The translations under genes were made by a program, and so were the position numbers. Source: Pedobacter nyackensis (GTDB lineage: Bacteria; Bacteroidota; Bacteroidia; Sphingobacteriales; Sphingobacteriaceae). From it: DNA of 64,000 bases. The DNA lies in contig NZ_FWYB01000020.1 in NCBI RefSeq assembly GCF_900176505.1, forward strand, positions 19,801-83,800. Reading direction: 5' to 3'. The notes under the pieces are model-generated. The model was not told where the DNA came from and searched no databases. It saw nothing but the letters and a program-made list of their open reading frames with translations. Below are positions 41,545 to 51,000 of the stretch, piece by piece. Position 1 is the stretch's first letter. Each line of letters begins with the position of its first letter.

Positions 41545-43008
41545 ATGATGAAGAGAGTTATTCTATCTATTTGTAGCCTTTCTTGCTCCCTTATGGCTGT
41601 AGCGCAAATTGAAGCGCCAAAACCTTATGGTGCTGTCCCTTCAGAAAGGCAGTTGAAATGGCATGAAACAGAGATGTATTGCCTTGTACATTTTACGCCA
41701 ACCACCTTTCAGAATAAGGAATGGGGGTATGGCGATGCAGAACCTTCCTTGTTTAATCCTTTAAATTTTAACGCCCTGCAGATTGTGCAGGCGGCAAAGG
41801 CAGGCGGTTTTAAAGGATTGATTACCGTTGCAAAACACCACGATGGCTTTGCACTATGGCCTACAAAAACCTCTGAATATAACATCAGCAAAAGCACTTG
41901 GAAAAAAGGTAAGGGGGATATGGTAAAGGAGTTCCAGCTGGCGGCTAAAAAAGAAGGGCTTAAGTTTGGTGTATATTGCTCACCCTGGGATAGAAATAAC
42001 CCGCATTATGGTAGTCCTGCTTATGTTGAAGCTTACAGAAAGCAGCTGAGAGAACTTTATACCAATTACGGTGAGTTATTTATGAGCTGGCACGATGGTG
42101 CTAATGGCGGCGACGGCTATTATGGTGGGAAAAAAGAACAACGAAAGGTCGATCAATCTCAATATTACGACTGGAACAACACATGGCAAAATATAACCCG
42201 TAAAATGCAGCCTAACGCAACTATATTTAGTGACGTAGGTTTAGATGTAAGGTGGGTTGGAAATGAGAAAGGATTGGCTCCCGAAACCAGTTGGGCTACC
42301 ATTACTATTAAAGGAAAAAATGGAAAACCGGCGATGCCTGGTTTTATGGATGAAGCGAACCTTGGAACCGGAACCAGAAATGGAGATCAGTGGATACCTT
42401 TCGAGGCCGATGTTGCTTTAAGACCGGGTTGGTTTTATCATAAAGACCAGGATGATAAGGTGAAATCCGTTGCGCAACTATTTAATATTTATTGCAGGTC
42501 TGTAGGGCTAGGTGGTGGGCTGGATCTTGGCTTATCCCCAACGACTGATGGTTTACTTCATCAAAACGATGTAGATACCCTTGCAAAGTTTGGAGCATTA
42601 ATTAAGCAGGTGTTTGCGCATAACCTGGCTGAGCAGGCAAAAATTAGCTTGTCAAATGTTCGCGCTGGGGCAATTCGTGCATATGGCTCAGCCAATTTAA
42701 CGGATCACGACAGATATAGCTATTGGGCAACAGATGATTCAGTCCATGAAGCTACTGCCGAATTGAGTTTTAAACAACCACAACGGTTCTCCATCATCAG
42801 GTTAAAAGAAAATATTAAACTCGGACAAAGGTTAGATAGTGTTGGGGTTGAAGTGTACAGAAACAATGCCTGGGTGCAAATTGCTAAAGCTACCAGTATT
42901 GGCGCCAACCGGATCATACGTCTGCCACAACCCGAAAATGCAGATAGGGTGAGGGTACGATTTTATGCACCGGTAGCTATTGCTGTGAGTGAAATAGGCT
43001 TGTATTAG
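41545..43008 (+). CDS. alpha-L-fucosidase, glycoside hydrolase family 29
   Basis: A 487-residue secreted GH29 enzyme. A signal peptide (ILSICSLSCSLMAVA, cleavage near residue 21) is followed by the catalytic barrel. WHETEMYCLVHFTPTTFQNK, ITVAKHHDGFALWPTKTSEY and FMSWHDGANGGDGYYGG are conserved; the Asp in SWHDGA is the probable nucleophile. VGLDVRWVGNEKG follows. A beta-domain forms the C-terminus from about residue 380. It removes alpha-L-fucose from glycans. It is monocistronic and ends in a strong terminator. Confidence 0.93.
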   Translation: MMKRVILSICSLSCSLMAVAQIEAPKPYGAVPSERQLKWHETEMYCLVHFTPTTFQNKEWGYGDAEPSLFNPLNFNALQIVQAAKAGGFKGLITVAKHHDGFALWPTKTSEYNISKSTWKKGKGDMVKEFQLAAKKEGLKFGVYCSPWDRNNPHYGSPAYVEAYRKQLRELYTNYGELFMSWHDGANGGDGYYGGKKEQRKVDQSQYYDWNNTWQNITRKMQPNATIFSDVGLDVRWVGNEKGLAPETSWATITIKGKNGKPAMPGFMDEANLGTGTRNGDQWIPFEADVALRPGWFYHKDQDDKVKSVAQLFNIYCRSVGLGGGLDLGLSPTTDGLLHQNDVDTLAKFGALIKQVFAHNLAEQAKISLSNVRAGAIRAYGSANLTDHDRYSYWATDDSVHEATAELSFKQPQRFSIIRLKENIKLGQRLDSVGVEVYRNNAWVQIAKATSIGANRIIRLPQPENADRVRVRFYAPVAIAVSEIGLY

Positions 43009-43025
43009 TGTCTAGAAAAGAATAT

Positions 43026-43056
43026 AAACAAGGCTCGGAAATTCCGAGCCTTGTTT
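43026..43056. terminator. terminator between the fucosidase and the outer membrane protein gene
   Basis: AAACAAGGCTCGGAA (43026-43040) and TTCCGAGCCTTGTTT (43042-43056) form a near-continuous 13-15-bp stem, with A- and T-rich edges on both sides. Confidence 0.88.
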
Positions 43057-43072
43057 ATTAAATGATAGATAT

Positions 43073-43891
43073 CTATTTTAACGCGTTGAAGAAATTAAAC
43101 TCAACACGGGCCATATACATATTTTTATTGTACCTGTTTTCTAAATTGCCTGCAACCTCAAACCGGTAGCCCAAATCAACGCGTGTACGGCTATTGATAA
43201 TCACCTGAACTGCAGGAGCAAAATCCACGTACGATCTGCCATTTTCCGGATTAGTCTTACCCAACACCTCAAAGTATAAGTTCAGATTAGGCTGATTATA
43301 ATTCTTATATACAAAAGGCAGTAGTAAATAACCGGAAGACATGCTGTAGCCCAACATATGATCTGGCTGTGGCGTACCTGTAATAGTTTTATCACCTATA
43401 TTATCAAAGGCCTTGCTGTAACTCAAAGTACTTGATAAAGCCAATTTATGCAACAACTGGGTAAAAACCAGTCCGGCTTGTACTCCTGTGTTGTCCCCCT
43501 CAAGATTGATGTCTTCAGAATAGGTAGGTCTATTGCTGGTACCAACCCTGGCAAAGGCAGCCGCCCTAAAATGACTCTTCACTTCGTCGATAGATAAAAA
43601 CCTATATTTGCCATATAAACCGGCACCCTCTGCTTTGTATTTTCCATCCATATCCGAGAAAAACCCTTGTCCGTGCAACATGAAGTTCTTATTAAAGCCC
43701 AGCATCAGCTCAGGTATCAGGCGACTGGAAAAATTCGGACTAAACACACCTTCATTAGTGAGTCGAAACCCGATAGATTTTGCGGCCATATTACTTGCCG
43801 GTTCAGAAAAAACATATAATTCCTGTGCCTGCATAGTTATAGCACTCATAGCCACTGCTACAGGTACTAATAAAAATTTAAGAAATCTCAT
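43073..43891 (-). CDS. outer membrane beta-barrel protein of unknown substrate
   Basis: A 272-residue secreted protein with a signal peptide (FLLVPVAVAMSAITMQA, cleavage near residue 22) and alternating amphipathic strands, such as YGKYRFLSIDEVKSHFRAAA and RVDLGYRFEVAGNLEN, ending in NMYMARVEFNFF, a barrel-type terminus. No domain name is recognised. It lies nine bases after the HMA-domain gene, so a metal-related role is likely but unproven. Confidence 0.78.
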   Translation of the reverse strand: MRFLKFLLVPVAVAMSAITMQAQELYVFSEPASNMAAKSIGFRLTNEGVFSPNFSSRLIPELMLGFNKNFMLHGQGFFSDMDGKYKAEGAGLYGKYRFLSIDEVKSHFRAAAFARVGTSNRPTYSEDINLEGDNTGVQAGLVFTQLLHKLALSSTLSYSKAFDNIGDKTITGTPQPDHMLGYSMSSGYLLLPFVYKNYNQPNLNLYFEVLGKTNPENGRSYVDFAPAVQVIINSRTRVDLGYRFEVAGNLENRYNKNMYMARVEFNFFNALK

Positions 43892-43900
43892 GAAAATGAC

Positions 43901-44437
43901 TTAGGTGCTTAAATGATAGATACGTGTCATTTTACCATTTACCATGCCTGATCCAGTCTTGTAGGATTCCAAACTAACCTGGGTAGCTTTTTTCTTAAAT
44001 GCCGAACCAGACATGAAATCTTTGTCTACCACAGTAGCTTTTACCGGACCATTCAAAGTTTTATCCTTCGCATTCAGGAACTGATAAACGTTTGTTCCAG
44101 CAATAGCTAATCCTTTATCGTCCACTTTAGTATTGCTGAAATTAAATACAGCGTCTAAGTTCCCCACAGAGAAACCTGCATCTTCTACTTTAGTTTTAAT
44201 CTGATCAAAATCTACAGCTTTATCCTTCTTGAAAGTTAAAACAAAGATGTTTTTGTTCAGATCCGGCTCAATGGTTTCAATGAAATCCAGAGTCCTTAAA
44301 GATTCGTCGGTAGCCTGAGAACACATAGAGCAGGTTAATCCTGTAACTTGTAGGTCTACAGAAGAAATTTGTTGTGCAGATACTTTGCTTGCAAATAAAA
44401 TAATTGATAGTATAACTAGACTTTTAATCGTATTCAT
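43901..44437 (-). CDS. exported heavy-metal-associated (HMA) domain protein
   Basis: A 178-residue secreted protein. A signal peptide (LVILSIILFASKVSA, cleavage near residue 22) precedes an HMA ferredoxin-like domain (about residues 26-95) with the metal-binding loop GLTCSMCSQAT (CxxC). The C-terminal half (about 100-178) is an unfamiliar extension. HMA domains usually serve copper in the cytosol, so export is notable. It is co-directional with an outer membrane protein gene. Confidence 0.87.
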   Translation of the reverse strand: MNTIKSLVILSIILFASKVSAQQISSVDLQVTGLTCSMCSQATDESLRTLDFIETIEPDLNKNIFVLTFKKDKAVDFDQIKTKVEDAGFSVGNLDAVFNFSNTKVDDKGLAIAGTNVYQFLNAKDKTLNGPVKATVVDKDFMSGSAFKKKATQVSLESYKTGSGMVNGKMTRIYHLST

Positions 44438-44460
44438 AAGATATGATTTAATTTATTATT

Positions 44461-44490
44461 CAAAAAATGCCAGCCTTTTTAGGCGGCTTT
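44461..44490 (-). terminator. terminator after the HYC_CC_PP gene
   Basis: On the minus strand, GCCGCC pairs with GGCTGGC (one bulged base) across TAAAAA, followed by ATTTTTTG. A moderate intrinsic terminator between the HYC_CC_PP and HMA genes. Confidence 0.65.
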
Positions 44491-44526
44491 ACTTCTCATA
44501 ATGACACATGCTTAGATGCATCAAAC

Positions 44527-44549
44527 CGTTATAGAACTGAGCTATAACG
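44527..44549. repeat. 8-base inverted repeat between HYC_CC_PP and HMA genes
   Basis: CGTTATAG (44527-44534) and CTATAACG (44542-44549) are separated by AACTGAG. Possible operator or hairpin; no known binding motif is recognised. Confidence 0.4.
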
Positions 44550-44569
44550 ACTCATAAATTATTCCTGGT

Positions 44570-44968
44570 CTAATTCCTGAAAACGCAATTAAATAGATGA
44601 AGCGATAGTCGCGAAGAAAGCGGGGGCGCCTTATTTGCGGCATAGCTAAATAAATTGGATGAGACATTGCGAAAAGACTCTGTAACCAAAGGGCCTAAAA
44701 ACAATTGAATGCCAAAATCCGGAGCAAGGCTTACTTTTAATCCAGCCGTATGACTGTCTTTAACTTTCGCCTCTATTGAAGTGTTTTTGCAACAATCACT
44801 ATCCTTACCTTTCTTTTCAGCCATTTTACAATTTCCACATTTCGCAGTTTCTGTAAAGCTGACATCAGCAAGTCTACCCCCACAAAAGTGCATATTCAAT
44901 GCAATCCCGATGATGGTCATCAGGTAAAATGCACATAGGCTTATTGTAAGTTTTTGACGCAATTTCAT
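44570..44968 (-). CDS. HYC_CC_PP family protein
   Basis: A 132-residue membrane-anchored or exported protein with an N-terminal helix (LTISLCAFYLMTIIGIAL). The family's three motifs are visible: HFCGG (about residue 27), CKMAEKKGKDSDCCKN with the CC pair, and APPLSSRL near the C-terminus. Function is unknown; cysteine-rich, metal-associated contexts are common. An exact promoter lies just upstream and would give a transcript with hardly any leader. Confidence 0.82.
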   Translation of the reverse strand: MKLRQKLTISLCAFYLMTIIGIALNMHFCGGRLADVSFTETAKCGNCKMAEKKGKDSDCCKNTSIEAKVKDSHTAGLKVSLAPDFGIQLFLGPLVTESFRNVSSNLFSYAANKAPPLSSRLSLHLFNCVFRN

Positions 44969-44975
44969 ACTTTTT

Positions 44976-45007
44976 CAAACGTATAGATATTTTTGTTCTA
45001 AAGCAAA
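44976..45007 (-). promoter_or_regulatory. Bacteroidetes-type promoter for the HYC_CC_PP gene
   Basis: On the minus strand, TTTG (45007-45004), 20 bases, then TACGTTTG (44983-44976), an exact TAnnTTTG. The box ends seven bases before the ATG at 44968. Confidence 0.65.
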
Positions 45008-45069
45008 TGAATGGGGTATGGCTTAATTCAGTTCGCAAACTTGTTACACAAGAATGCGACTTAGGACTT

Positions 45070-45720
45070 TTAACCTAGCCGTTCAATTTCGTCAGAATCG
45101 TAGGTAAATATACCTGCTACAGGTATTAGCGATTGCTTTAACATGGCTGATGCTACCTTCTCAATTTTAATGCTGCGGTATTTTTTTAGTCCCCCAATTA
45201 GTAAAGGATTTAAAAATCGCATCAGGCCAATCATTATTCCTTCCGCACTGCGGTGCTCTTTCCTGTCGCCATCCAATAACGAAGGTCTGTAGATATGTAT
45301 GCCTTTAAATGGAATCGTTTTGAGGTCGCGCTCTACTTCACCTTTCAATTTGGAGTAAAAAATAGATGAATTTGCATTGGCACCTAATGCCGAAACCAAA
45401 TGGTACTGGGAAGCGCCGTTTTGATGTGCTATAAAGGCAATATCTAAGGGATACTGATAATCTATTTTGCGGTACTGCTCCTGATCTGGCGTTTTGTTTT
45501 TGGTTGTCCCCAGCGCACAAAATACGACATCACCCTTTATATCCTCCTGATGATTTTCAAGCCGATCAAAATCAACTACCAGTTGTCGAAGTTTTGGATG
45601 TTGTAGCGCCATTTCATTTCGTACTATAGCGGTCACTTTTGTATAATCAGGATGATCAAGTAGCTGTTGTAATAAACGGCCCCCAATTAATCCTGTCGCT
45701 CCGGCAATTATTGCTTCCAT
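45070..45720 (-). CDS. NAD(P)-binding oxidoreductase (HTATIP2/YtfG-like)
   Basis: A 216-residue atypical SDR. GATGLIGGRLLQQLLDH is the GxxGxxG cofactor site at the N-terminus; VVFCALGTTKNKT, HLVSALGANANSSIFYSKLKGE, and the IYRPSLLDGDR block resemble HTATIP2-like proteins. The Y-x3-K pair is in FYSKLKGEVE. Substrate unknown. It is a single minus-strand gene next to the ECF sigma gene. Confidence 0.88.
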   Translation of the reverse strand: MEAIIAGATGLIGGRLLQQLLDHPDYTKVTAIVRNEMALQHPKLRQLVVDFDRLENHQEDIKGDVVFCALGTTKNKTPDQEQYRKIDYQYPLDIAFIAHQNGASQYHLVSALGANANSSIFYSKLKGEVERDLKTIPFKGIHIYRPSLLDGDRKEHRSAEGIMIGLMRFLNPLLIGGLKKYRSIKIEKVASAMLKQSLIPVAGIFTYDSDEIERLG

Positions 45721-45906
45721 ATTGGTCTAAATATAGGGTTTAACAATCTGGTAGGTTATAAGTTTTGTCGGCCTAAGGTTAAAAAAATGGAAATATATTA
45801 TAATATTAGGATTGATAATTATTAGATTTATTTATCGAAGAATGCAATTCACTATTAATAATAGATTAAGCTTGTCTTAATTGACCGGTATTTATAAAGA
45901 TGTATG

Positions 45907-45928
45907 CCGTAAACTTTTAGCTTTACGG
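45907..45928 (+). promoter_or_regulatory. hairpin upstream of the ECF sigma factor gene
   Basis: CCGTAAA (45907-45913) pairs with TTTACGG (45922-45928) over an eight-base loop, about 45 bases before the sigma factor ATG. It may be an operator or a leader hairpin; the function is unknown. Confidence 0.35.
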
Positions 45929-45971
45929 TTATAAATTATAACAATTAGTAAAGTGTCACCGAAATTTAGAA

Positions 45972-46547
45972 ATGCTTCAATATAGTTTTATACATTTTAC
46001 CGACGAGAGATTATTGGAATTGATCCGTGATAATGACGACCGGGAAGCTTTTGATGAGTTGTATAACAGACACTGGAAATTTTTGTTTACAGCATCTTTC
46101 AACATGCTTAGAGATCGGGATGAAAGTCTGGATATTTGCCAGGCTGTATTTTTATGGCTTTGGGAGCACCGTAATGATCTCAATATTAAGACAAACTTAA
46201 GAGGATACTTGTATAGTTCCGTAAAATATAAGATCGCGAATTTTATAAGAAGAGGAAAAATACGTGAGAGCTTTTTCGATGAATTGAAGCAAGTAGATAC
46301 AGAAGCCTTTCAAGAGAATGAATTGGAACTTAAGGAACTTCAAATATTGATAGCTCAGTTAGTGAATGATCTCCCGCAAAAGTGCAAAGAGGTATTCCAA
46401 CTCAGCAGAAATGAAAATCTTACGCATAAGCAAATTGCAGACAAGCTGGGGATTTCTGAAAAGACCGTTGATGATCATATACTCAGAGCTATAAAGAAAC
46501 TTAAAACTCCATTAAATAGATTGGCTTCTATTTTTTTGACGCTGTAA
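45972..46547 (+). CDS. ECF RNA polymerase sigma factor (FecI-like, Bacteroidetes type)
   Basis: A 191-residue sigma-70 family factor. Region 2 contains FDELYNRHWKFLFTASFNML and AVFLWLWEHRNDL; region 4 contains LPQKCKEVFQLSRNENLTHK and QIADKLGISEKTVDDHILRA. It is followed by a FecR anti-sigma gene and a SusC/SusD pair, the standard Bacteroidetes layout in which a substrate signal frees the sigma factor to transcribe the transport genes. Confidence 0.94.
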   Translation: MLQYSFIHFTDERLLELIRDNDDREAFDELYNRHWKFLFTASFNMLRDRDESLDICQAVFLWLWEHRNDLNIKTNLRGYLYSSVKYKIANFIRRGKIRESFFDELKQVDTEAFQENELELKELQILIAQLVNDLPQKCKEVFQLSRNENLTHKQIADKLGISEKTVDDHILRAIKKLKTPLNRLASIFLTL

Positions 46548-46640
46548 ATCAGTGCTTTAATTTTTATTCCATTTTTTTTTATAAAAGGAACAGGTGTTTA
46601 GCCACATTTAAGTGCCATCATAATAAAGGCACATTAAAAG

Positions 46641-47792
46641 ATGATGGATAAACACGCATTCATGCAACTGGCTGGTAAGGTAACAGATGGTACGGCAACT
46701 GAACAGGAGTTATCTTTGTATAGCAACTATATTAATCATTTTAAGAGTGATACCGAATGGGACGATCAGTTGATGGGTAATGAAGAGGCTACGAAGTTGC
46801 AGTTATTTGAAATGATCAATAGTGTAACTGAGATGAAAGTAATCCCTTTTTATAAACATAGGACTTTCAGCTACCTTGTAGCTGCTTGCATTGCGCTAAT
46901 ATCGATAACTATAGGTATAATTTTTTATAATAACTATACTCAACATTCAGGCGATAAAAACAGGACAGTACTGAAAAATGATATTGCTCCAGGTGGTAAC
47001 AAAGCTATTCTTACACTTGCTGATGGCTCGCAGGTTTTACTGAGTGATGCAGACAATGGTAAAATAGCCGAAGAGGCCGGGATCAGTATCACCAAATCAA
47101 AAGATGGACAATTGATATACCAGGTTAATAATCCAGCACTTGCTGCCGCCACTGGGAATGAGCCTGTTGTTACTTACAATACCATCTCGACCCCAAGAGG
47201 TGGGCAATATCAGGTATTGCTGCCAGATGGTACGCAAGTATGGTTAAATGCTTCGTCATCATTGAAATTTCCAACCTCTTTTATCGCTAACCAGCGCAAC
47301 GTAATGTTAACCGGAGAAGCTTATTTTGAAGTGTCAAGAAATAAGAAAAAGCCCTTTATTGTAAATGTGGGCGAGATGAAGGTTGAAGTACTGGGTACCC
47401 ATTTCGATGTTATGGCTTATCCTGATGAACAGAGTATAAACACGACACTGATCGAAGGTTCTGTTAAAGTGGCCCGAAATAATGAAAGTAGAATACTGAA
47501 ACCAGGCCAGCAAGCAATAGTCGGAGATGAGATGCAGGTAGTTAAAGCTGCAGGTGATGTTATTGCATGGAAAAATGGCCTTACATCTTTCAAAGATGCG
47601 GACATCCGTACGATTATGCGTCAGGTGGCCAGATGGTATGATGTTGAAGTGAATTATGAAGGAGAGATCCCAAGGAGGCTTTTTACCGGAGAAATTTCCA
47701 GGAAAGCAAATCTTTCTGAATTGATAAAAATCATTGAACTGAGTAATATTCAGCTGAGGCTTGAAGGTAAGACAATTACCGTAATGCCTTGA
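46641..47792 (+). CDS. FecR family anti-sigma factor
   Basis: A 383-residue inner membrane regulator. A cytosolic N-terminal part (about residues 1-70), one helix (YLVAACIALISITIGIIFY, about 74-92), then the periplasmic FecR domain with YNTISTPRGGQYQVLLPDGT and QVWLNASSSLKFPTSF, and a C-terminal STN-like part (DVEVNYEGEIPRRLF). It binds the sigma factor and receives the signal from the TonB receptor's N-terminal domain. Confidence 0.94.
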   Translation: MMDKHAFMQLAGKVTDGTATEQELSLYSNYINHFKSDTEWDDQLMGNEEATKLQLFEMINSVTEMKVIPFYKHRTFSYLVAACIALISITIGIIFYNNYTQHSGDKNRTVLKNDIAPGGNKAILTLADGSQVLLSDADNGKIAEEAGISITKSKDGQLIYQVNNPALAAATGNEPVVTYNTISTPRGGQYQVLLPDGTQVWLNASSSLKFPTSFIANQRNVMLTGEAYFEVSRNKKKPFIVNVGEMKVEVLGTHFDVMAYPDEQSINTTLIEGSVKVARNNESRILKPGQQAIVGDEMQVVKAAGDVIAWKNGLTSFKDADIRTIMRQVARWYDVEVNYEGEIPRRLFTGEISRKANLSELIKIIELSNIQLRLEGKTITVMP

Positions 47793-47845
47793 TAATTAAT
47801 AATAAGAAATACAAGTCTAACCAACCTAACCAAACCACCAAACGT

Positions 47846-47857
47846 ATGAAAGAATAG
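47846..47857 (+). other. three-codon mini-ORF in the susC leader
   Basis: ATG AAA GAA TAG lies in the leader between fecR and susC, preceded by an A/C-rich stretch of CCAAAC-type repeats. It could be a regulatory mini-ORF or a relic of an alternative start; the sequence alone does not decide. Confidence 0.3.
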
Positions 47858-47890
47858 CTACAAACCCAGCCTTCAGGTTAATACAAAAAA

Positions 47891-47937
47891 AACCGGTAAT
47901 GCGCTAACAGTACCGGTTATGCTGTTGAGAACAACAG
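47891..47937 (+). promoter_or_regulatory. tandem hairpins in the susC leader
   Basis: AACCGGTA (47891-47898) with TACCGGTT (47911-47918) form one stem, and CTGTTG (47922-47927) with CAACAG (47932-47937) a second. They may regulate susC mRNA or mark transcript processing. No T-run follows, so neither is a classical terminator. Confidence 0.5.
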
Positions 47938-48010
47938 TTGCAGGGATTAACTTATTTCACAAATCTAACGACAGATTATCAAACACTTAAAACCCTAACA
48001 AAACAAAAGT

Positions 48011-51000
48011 ATGGATTTTTATTCTCTTTGTGGGGCCCCTTATGGAAAAACAAGGGGCCTTATCAAACTTTTTCTGGTTATGAAATTAACATTATTTATC
48101 GTAATTGTTATTGGCTGTATGCAGGTGAATGCCTCAGGATACGCACAAAAAATTACGCTCTCGGTTAAGAATGCCCCTTTGGAAAGCGTTTTTCAAGAAG
48201 TGAAAAAACAAAGTGGTTATCTCTTCTGGTATGAGAATTCGTTGCTTAGTAATACAAGGAAAGTAGACCTGGATTTGAACGAGGTTACCCTAAAACAAGC
48301 GCTGGACGAATGTTTCAAAGATCAGCCGCTTTCTTATCAGATCGTGGGTAATACCATTGTAATTAAAAGTAGGGGCCTTGTTATAAACCGGAACCTGGAA
48401 CGGGAAATCAGGGGTGTAGTGACCGATTCGGTAGGGCCAATACCCGGAGTATCCATTAAACTAAAAAACAAGACTACTGTTGGAACTACAACAGATACTT
48501 ATGGAAGATTCAGTCTGAAAATACCGGATGACAATGCCGTCCTGATTTTTAGTATGGTAGGTTATGATACCCAGGAAGTTCCTGTGAAAAATCTTAGTGT
48601 TTTGAATGTGGTGCTAAAAGCGACTAGAAATACCCTTGATGATGTTGTTGTTGTGGCTTTTGGTACCCAAAAGAAAACAGATATGGTGGGCTCCATCACT
48701 TCGATAAAGCCTTCAGATCTTAAAGTACCTTCCAGTAACCTCACCACGGCACTCGCCGGACGGGCAGCAGGTGTTATTGCCTACCAAAGAAGTGGTGAAC
48801 CCGGCCAGGACAACGCAGATTTCTTTATCCGCGGAGTAACTTCATTTGGTACCGGAAAGGTAAATCCTCTGATACTGATTGATGGGGTTGAACTTGGTGT
48901 AACAGAGTTGGCCCGTTTACGTCCTGATGATATTGAAAGCTTTTCCATTATGAAAGATGCTACTTCAACGGCATTGTATGGTGCGAGAGGTGCAAACGGC
49001 GTAATCTATGTAACCACAAAGCAGGGGAAGGAAGGTAAAGCAACCATATCTTTCAGGGCAGAAACTAGTATGTCGCAGGCTACGTCAAATGTTGAACTTG
49101 CTGATCCTGTTACTTTTATGAAATTGTATAACGAAGCACAGTATGCAAGGCATCCGTTTGAAACGCCATTCTATCCTCAGGAGAAGATTGATGCAACGGC
49201 AGAAGGAGTTAGCCCAATTATTTATCCAGCCGTAGATTGGAGAAGAGCATTGTTTAAAGATCGGGCTTTTAATCACCGCTACAATTTGAATGTAAGTGGT
49301 GGTGGTAAAGTAGCCCGTTATTATGTCGCTGGTTCACTGGCCCAGGATAATGGGGTTATAAAAATGGATAAGATCAATAATTTTAACAATGGAATTGATC
49401 TCAAAAGCTACACATTAAGGGCAAACGTAAATATTGACCTGACAAATACTACTGAGCTAATAGTAAGACTGAATGGCAACTTTGACGATTACACCGGACC
49501 TATAGATGGAGGAGGGGATTTGTATAATAAAGTAATTCGCAGCAATCCGGTTAATTTTTTACCCTATTATCCAAAGGATGCCGCTCACCGCTCCGTGCAG
49601 CATATCATGTTTGGAGGTCTGTCTGATAAAGCTTTCATAAATCCATATGCCGACATGGTGAAAGGTTATAAGGATTATAACCGCTCGTTAATGTTGGCTC
49701 AGTTGGAGTTAAAGCAAAAGCTATCCTTTCTAACTGAAGGGTTAACTTTCAGAACCATGATGAATACCAATAGGATTTCGCGTTATGATATTGCAAGATC
49801 TTACAACCCATTTTTCTATCAGCTTAGAGAATATGATAAAAGAACACTGGATTATAATGTAGAATTGTTCAATGAAAGTACAGGGCGGGAGTTTTTAGAT
49901 TTTACATTGTTGGGAGATCTAAGAGAACAGAGCACGGTGTTTTATATGGAATCTGCCCTTAACTATAACCGTACTTTTTCCAATAAGCATTCCTTAAGTG
50001 GATTATTGGTGTATATTATGAGATCGGGGACAAATGCCAGGGCCGGTAGTTTACAGCTGTCATTACCGTCAAGAAATCTTGGACTATCCGGAAGAACAAC
50101 ATATGGTTATGATAACCGGTATTTTGCTGAGTTTAATTTTGGTTATAACGGTTCTGAGCGGTTTCATGAAAGCAAACGTTTTGGTTTCTTTCCTTCTGTT
50201 GGTTTGGCCTGGACAATATCTAACGAAAAGTTCTGGGCGCCACTTAAAGGTAAATTGAATAACTTCAGACTAAGAGCTACTTATGGTTTGGTTGGTAATG
50301 ATGCGATAGGATTGGATGCAGATAGGTTCTTTTATCTTTCCAACGTTGATATGAACAATGAATACAGACGTTTTATTTTTGGAAGAGAAGGTAGTACTAT
50401 AAAAAATGGAATTAATGTAGACCGTTATTCAAATGCAGACATTACCTGGGAAACAGCTTATAAAACTAATCTGGCATTGGAATTAGGCTTGTTTAACAAA
50501 GTAAACATCCAGGCTGATTTTTTCTCTGAAAAACGTAGTAGTATCCTGATGAAACGGGCAAGTATACCTTCAACAATGGGACTGACGGCTGATTTGAGTG
50601 CAAACGTAGGAGAAGCTACTGCTAAAGGAATGGATATTTCTGTTGACTATTCACATAATTTCAGCAATGGTATGTGGCTGCAATCCAGAGGTAATTTCAC
50701 TTACTCTACCAATAAACGTACGATTTATGAAGAACCAACTTATCAAAAAGAATGGTGGAAATCTATGGTTGGATATCCTATCAATCAACAATGGGGATAC
50801 ATTGCAGAACGGTTGTTTGTTGATGATAATGAGGTGAATAATTCGCCGGCGCAAAATTTTGGTTCTGCCAATGTTGCAGGCGACATTAAGTATAAAGATG
50901 TAAATGGTGACGGACAGATCACTGAATTGGATATGGTACCAATAGGTTTGCCAACTGTACCTGAAATTGTATATGGTCTGGGCTTTTCTTTTGGTTTTAA

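Noticed and set aside
44524..44556. tRNA-like D-arm sequence (TAGCTCAGTT) on the minus strand between the HYC_CC_PP and HMA genes
   Set aside because: No T-arm GGTTCGAAT, anticodon arm or acceptor stem can be built around it; it is part of an 8-base inverted repeat.
47938..48168. Short plus-strand frame overlapping the susC start
   Set aside because: It crosses the leader and the susC signal peptide in another frame and has no recognisable protein features.
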